This document shows, piece after piece, positions 61,556 through 64,000 of a DNA stretch of 64,000 nt (positions are counted from its first letter, which is position 1; each line of letters starts with the position of its first letter). The notes under the pieces are model-generated. The model was not told the DNA's origin and did not search any database. It worked only from the letters and a program-made list of their open reading frames with translations. The translations under genes were made by a program, and so were the position numbers. Origin of the DNA: Polynucleobacter sp. MWH-UH23A (lineage in GTDB: Bacteria; Pseudomonadota; Gammaproteobacteria; Burkholderiales; Burkholderiaceae); contig NZ_CP099572.1 of the NCBI RefSeq assembly GCF_040409805.1, positions 1,612,001 through 1,676,000 on the forward strand. Reading direction: 5' to 3'.

Positions 61556-63418
61556 TCAATAGTTGGCGTAATTTGTGACTTTGTGCTCCAGACTTTTATG
61601 CTCTTCGACATTAAGCATAATTACCTTACGCTTTTTTGCAGCAACCGACTTCAACGCAAGATCTTCGTTTGATTTCGTATAGGTATCAATATTTTCGTAA
61701 TCATAATGCCCTTGTAATTTTGCAGCCGCTCCGCATCCAGGACAAAATCTCTTAATCTGATCTCCAAATTGATCTATGGGGGTTTTCCACCAATCTAAAA
61801 CAACCTCATGTCCATGATCTTCATTTCGAGCCAGATCAAATGAGGCTGCAACCTCACAAAAATAGGCCCTCAATTTTCCGTTGTTTTGCACAATTGCAGC
61901 AGACCATTCGCGATTAATGTCACAAGCCGCAATCTTTTCCCACATTTCATGCTCTTCATATATATCTTTAATAGCCGTCAATAATGGGGCATGGTCTGAA
62001 CTTTTGTCATAGTAACCAGCATTACGTCCACCCATCGCCAGAACAGTCTGATGGAGATCTTTTAAGGGCTCAATTGCTCGAGGATTATTATGCGGATTCA
62101 GATTGAAGCTACCAAATGTCTCTTCAACTAATTTTCGATGCTTAAAATAATTGTTTGTCCAAAGACCACGTTGAATTTGGTTTGGGATTTCTTCAATAAA
62201 TATTTTGCATAACTCTTCAAACTTAGTATGCATGCATGGATTTCCACCAATCATGGCAATTACACCATTGTAATTTTTTAAACTTCTTAGAGCCTCTCTA
62301 AAGTTCTCGGGACTCATTTCCCAGTACTTGTCTTGATTTTCCAGTAATCTGGTGCAATTTGAGCAGGCTAGATCACACTTATTCGTAACATCTACACAAA
62401 TAATGTGCATATGCTCTGGGCTACGCATTCTTTTGATCGCTAAGTCTGCATAGGAGATTTTTCCCTCTTGAGCTAAGTTTTTCTCCAGTATCTCAGCAAC
62501 TTCATGAAGGGAGAATTCCTTAGTAAAAAAGTGCCTATCTTCTTTTATTTTTTTAAGTTTTTGATAAATTTGCTCAAATGGTATGTTATTGACAATCTCG
62601 GGGATACGCTCCAAATCTCTCTCAGCCACAACTAAGCAGTAATCATCCCACTTTATTTTTTTAGAAAAAGGCAGGACATAATCGTCGGATAAAAGAATTG
62701 GTATGGATCCATTCAAAAGCGCCTCCAAAAATCTAAAGCTCCAGCGACCTATTCCTGCAGGACATAAAGTAAAAAAACTTCTTGCCATGATTGAATGGTA
62801 TGTAAACTGCGGAAACTCTTCGGGGGCGCCAATAACTATATTTGCATCACTGAATTTATTTTTAAAGTCGATTAGCTTTCCACCTCTAATATGGGATGGA
62901 GGCAAAAATAGCTGGGTTAATTTACCGAGAAATGAAATAAGAATATCTCTAGCCTCATTTGGATAGGGAATCTCTTGATGTTGATAAGGCAAGAAAGCAA
63001 TATCGCGCGGCCAGAGATTAATCGACTCTAAGACTATCAGGGAAAATCTTTCATCTAACCATTTGTATGGTTGATCGTACGCCCTTCCAGGAACACCTTC
63101 GGTCATATCATATTTTGACCGAACTCTTTGACCTACATCCCCAGTAGAAAGAATGATGTGATTGCCCCTATCTAAATATTTACAATTCTTAAGAATTAAC
63201 TCTTCGGGATCAATATTTGCAAATTGCCATCCAGTTAGATAAAGAGGTACATAGAAATAATGAGCCTCATCCGGATCCAAAGTTCTATATTTGGCAAAAA
63301 AATCTGTGAAGTCAATCCAATACTGCAAATGATGCTCTTGCCTATGAATTGCGGCTGTATCTAGATTAAATTGTTGCAAGCTCTCATCTAAAAACTCATC
63401 GTATATAAAAATTTTCAT
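61556..63418 (-). CDS. Fusion of an exostosin-like (GT47) glycosyltransferase and a radical-SAM domain
   Basis: 620 residues. The N-terminal part (about 1-290) is exostosin-like: SFFTLCPAGIGRWSFRFLEA (about 214-233) and LLSDDYVLPFSKKIKWDDYC. The C-terminal part (about 335-570) is a radical-SAM domain with the cluster motif C348-x3-C352-x2-C355 (CDLACSNC), a GGNPCMH segment, and later Cys at 521, 559 and 562 (FCPGCG) that may hold another cluster. Exostosins transfer sugars; radical-SAM enzymes modify unreactive carbons. The fusion could build or alter a surface sugar. It lies next to flagellins and 10 bp after the gene at 63429, so they may form an operon. Confidence 0.8.
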   Translation of the reverse strand: MKIFIYDEFLDESLQQFNLDTAAIHRQEHHLQYWIDFTDFFAKYRTLDPDEAHYFYVPLYLTGWQFANIDPEELILKNCKYLDRGNHIILSTGDVGQRVRSKYDMTEGVPGRAYDQPYKWLDERFSLIVLESINLWPRDIAFLPYQHQEIPYPNEARDILISFLGKLTQLFLPPSHIRGGKLIDFKNKFSDANIVIGAPEEFPQFTYHSIMARSFFTLCPAGIGRWSFRFLEALLNGSIPILLSDDYVLPFSKKIKWDDYCLVVAERDLERIPEIVNNIPFEQIYQKLKKIKEDRHFFTKEFSLHEVAEILEKNLAQEGKISYADLAIKRMRSPEHMHIICVDVTNKCDLACSNCTRLLENQDKYWEMSPENFREALRSLKNYNGVIAMIGGNPCMHTKFEELCKIFIEEIPNQIQRGLWTNNYFKHRKLVEETFGSFNLNPHNNPRAIEPLKDLHQTVLAMGGRNAGYYDKSSDHAPLLTAIKDIYEEHEMWEKIAACDINREWSAAIVQNNGKLRAYFCEVAASFDLARNEDHGHEVVLDWWKTPIDQFGDQIKRFCPGCGAAAKLQGHYDYENIDTYTKSNEDLALKSVAAKKRKVIMLNVEEHKSLEHKVTNYANY

Positions 63419-63428
63419 TGGAGATACC

Positions 63429-64000
63429 CTATTTTTTTAGATCTTCCGCAATTCTGTTAACAACAGATTCCCAATCATGGGGCTTGGGCTGCCTATAAAT
63501 CTTGAATGTTGGATACCATGGACTATCCTCTCGGTCTAATAACCAGCGCCAACAGGTGTCAAAACGATTCATAAGCCACACTGGCTTACCAAGTGCGCCA
63601 GCCAAGTGTGCCGTTGATGTATCAACAGATATAACAAGATCTAAATTTTCTATAAGCGCTGCGGTATCAGTAAAGTCATTGAGTGAATCAGCATGATTAA
63701 TAATTCTTGGACCATCCCAATTTTGCAAATGAAGCACAACAAGCTCTGACTCCGGAAGTTCACCTTTTTGAAGGCTATGGAACTCAATTCCTTCGGTTTT
63801 AAAATTTTTTAACTTTGATAGTTCAATATTTCTTCTTCGATTTAGCGGCCATAACTCTGGCTGATCAGGCCTAAAGCCCCCCGACCAAACTAAGCCCACC
63901 CTTTTAGCATTTACAGGTCCTAATTTTTGCTTCCAAGCTTGTACCTTTAAGGGGTCTGCTTTCAGGTATGGAATTTCACTGGGTATATTCTCGATTCCGT
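63429..64000 (-). CDS. TPR/GT9-like glycosyltransferase (C-terminal part, cut by window edge)
   Basis: 189 residues visible; the frame stays open to base 64000, so the GTG at 63899 is internal. The visible part runs IPYLKADPLKVQAWKQKLG, then VGLVWSGG, SLQKGE, and LDLVISVDTSTAHLAGALGK, then DREDSPWYPTFKIYRQ, all typical of the heptosyltransferase-like domain in TPR-glycosyltransferases found near flagellin genes. The N-terminal TPRs would be outside the window. A flagellin O-glycosylation role is inferred from context. Confidence 0.75.
   Translation of the reverse strand, partial: GIENIPSEIPYLKADPLKVQAWKQKLGPVNAKRVGLVWSGGFRPDQPELWPLNRRRNIELSKLKNFKTEGIEFHSLQKGELPESELVVLHLQNWDGPRIINHADSLNDFTDTAALIENLDLVISVDTSTAHLAGALGKPVWLMNRFDTCWRWLLDREDSPWYPTFKIYRQPKPHDWESVVNRIAEDLKK

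Overview
The window looks like a low-GC, small-genome betaproteobacterium of the Burkholderiales, most like a motile Polynucleobacter relative. This is inferred from protein character, gene order and base composition; no search was run. Almost everything lies on the minus strand.

Layout. (1) 1-5501: a phosphate-starvation operon transcribed right to left, pstS-pstC-pstA-pstB-phoU-phoB-phoR (phoR runs off the left edge), with a near-consensus Pho box upstream of pstS. (2) 5502-9872: small accessory genes, including a Sel1-repeat protein, a YcgR/PilZ c-di-GMP receptor and several hypotheticals. (3) 9873-14744: a minus-strand cluster of three bactofilin genes, a ParA/MinD-type ATPase and four uncharacterised proteins, followed at 15776 by a membrane-anchored M23 endopeptidase on the plus strand. 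This is the best candidate for an undescribed cytoskeletal system. (4) 16722-20669: a predicted K+ channel with two tandem voltage-sensor domains and one pore, plus small membrane, secreted and lipoprotein genes. (5) 20678-60634: a very large flagellar region: flhB, three accessory genes, motBA, flgLKJIHGFEDCB, an alpha-carbonic anhydrase, a secreted protein, fliRQPONMLKJIHGF, a divergent two-component pair of the FlrB/FlrC (FleS/FleR) type, fliE, a second FliK-like gene with an FlhB C-domain gene, fliS, fliD, and two flaG-fliC cassettes. (6) 60902-64000: a broken methyltransferase gene, an exostosin/radical-SAM fusion and the C-terminal part of a GT9-like glycosyltransferase; together they look like a locus that decorates flagellin or a surface glycan.

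Regulation. The flgB operon and fliD each have a near-perfect sigma-54 (-24/-12) promoter, matching the sigma-54 activator encoded at 51350. Both flagellin genes have the same sigma-28-like promoter. This suggests a Vibrio/Pseudomonas-style hierarchy (sigma-54 with FlrBC, then sigma-28) rather than one run by FlhDC; no flhDC, fliA, flgM, flhA or flhF is in the window.

Notable points. The two flaG-fliC cassettes appear identical outside two short variable segments, as expected from recent duplication or gene conversion. FlgE carries two inserted repeats, FliD carries a phage-fibre-like insert, FliF has a long charged coiled coil before its FliG-binding end, FlhB has NPDH instead of NPTH, and FlgJ lacks its muramidase domain. 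No tRNA, rRNA, insertion sequence or CRISPR array was seen.
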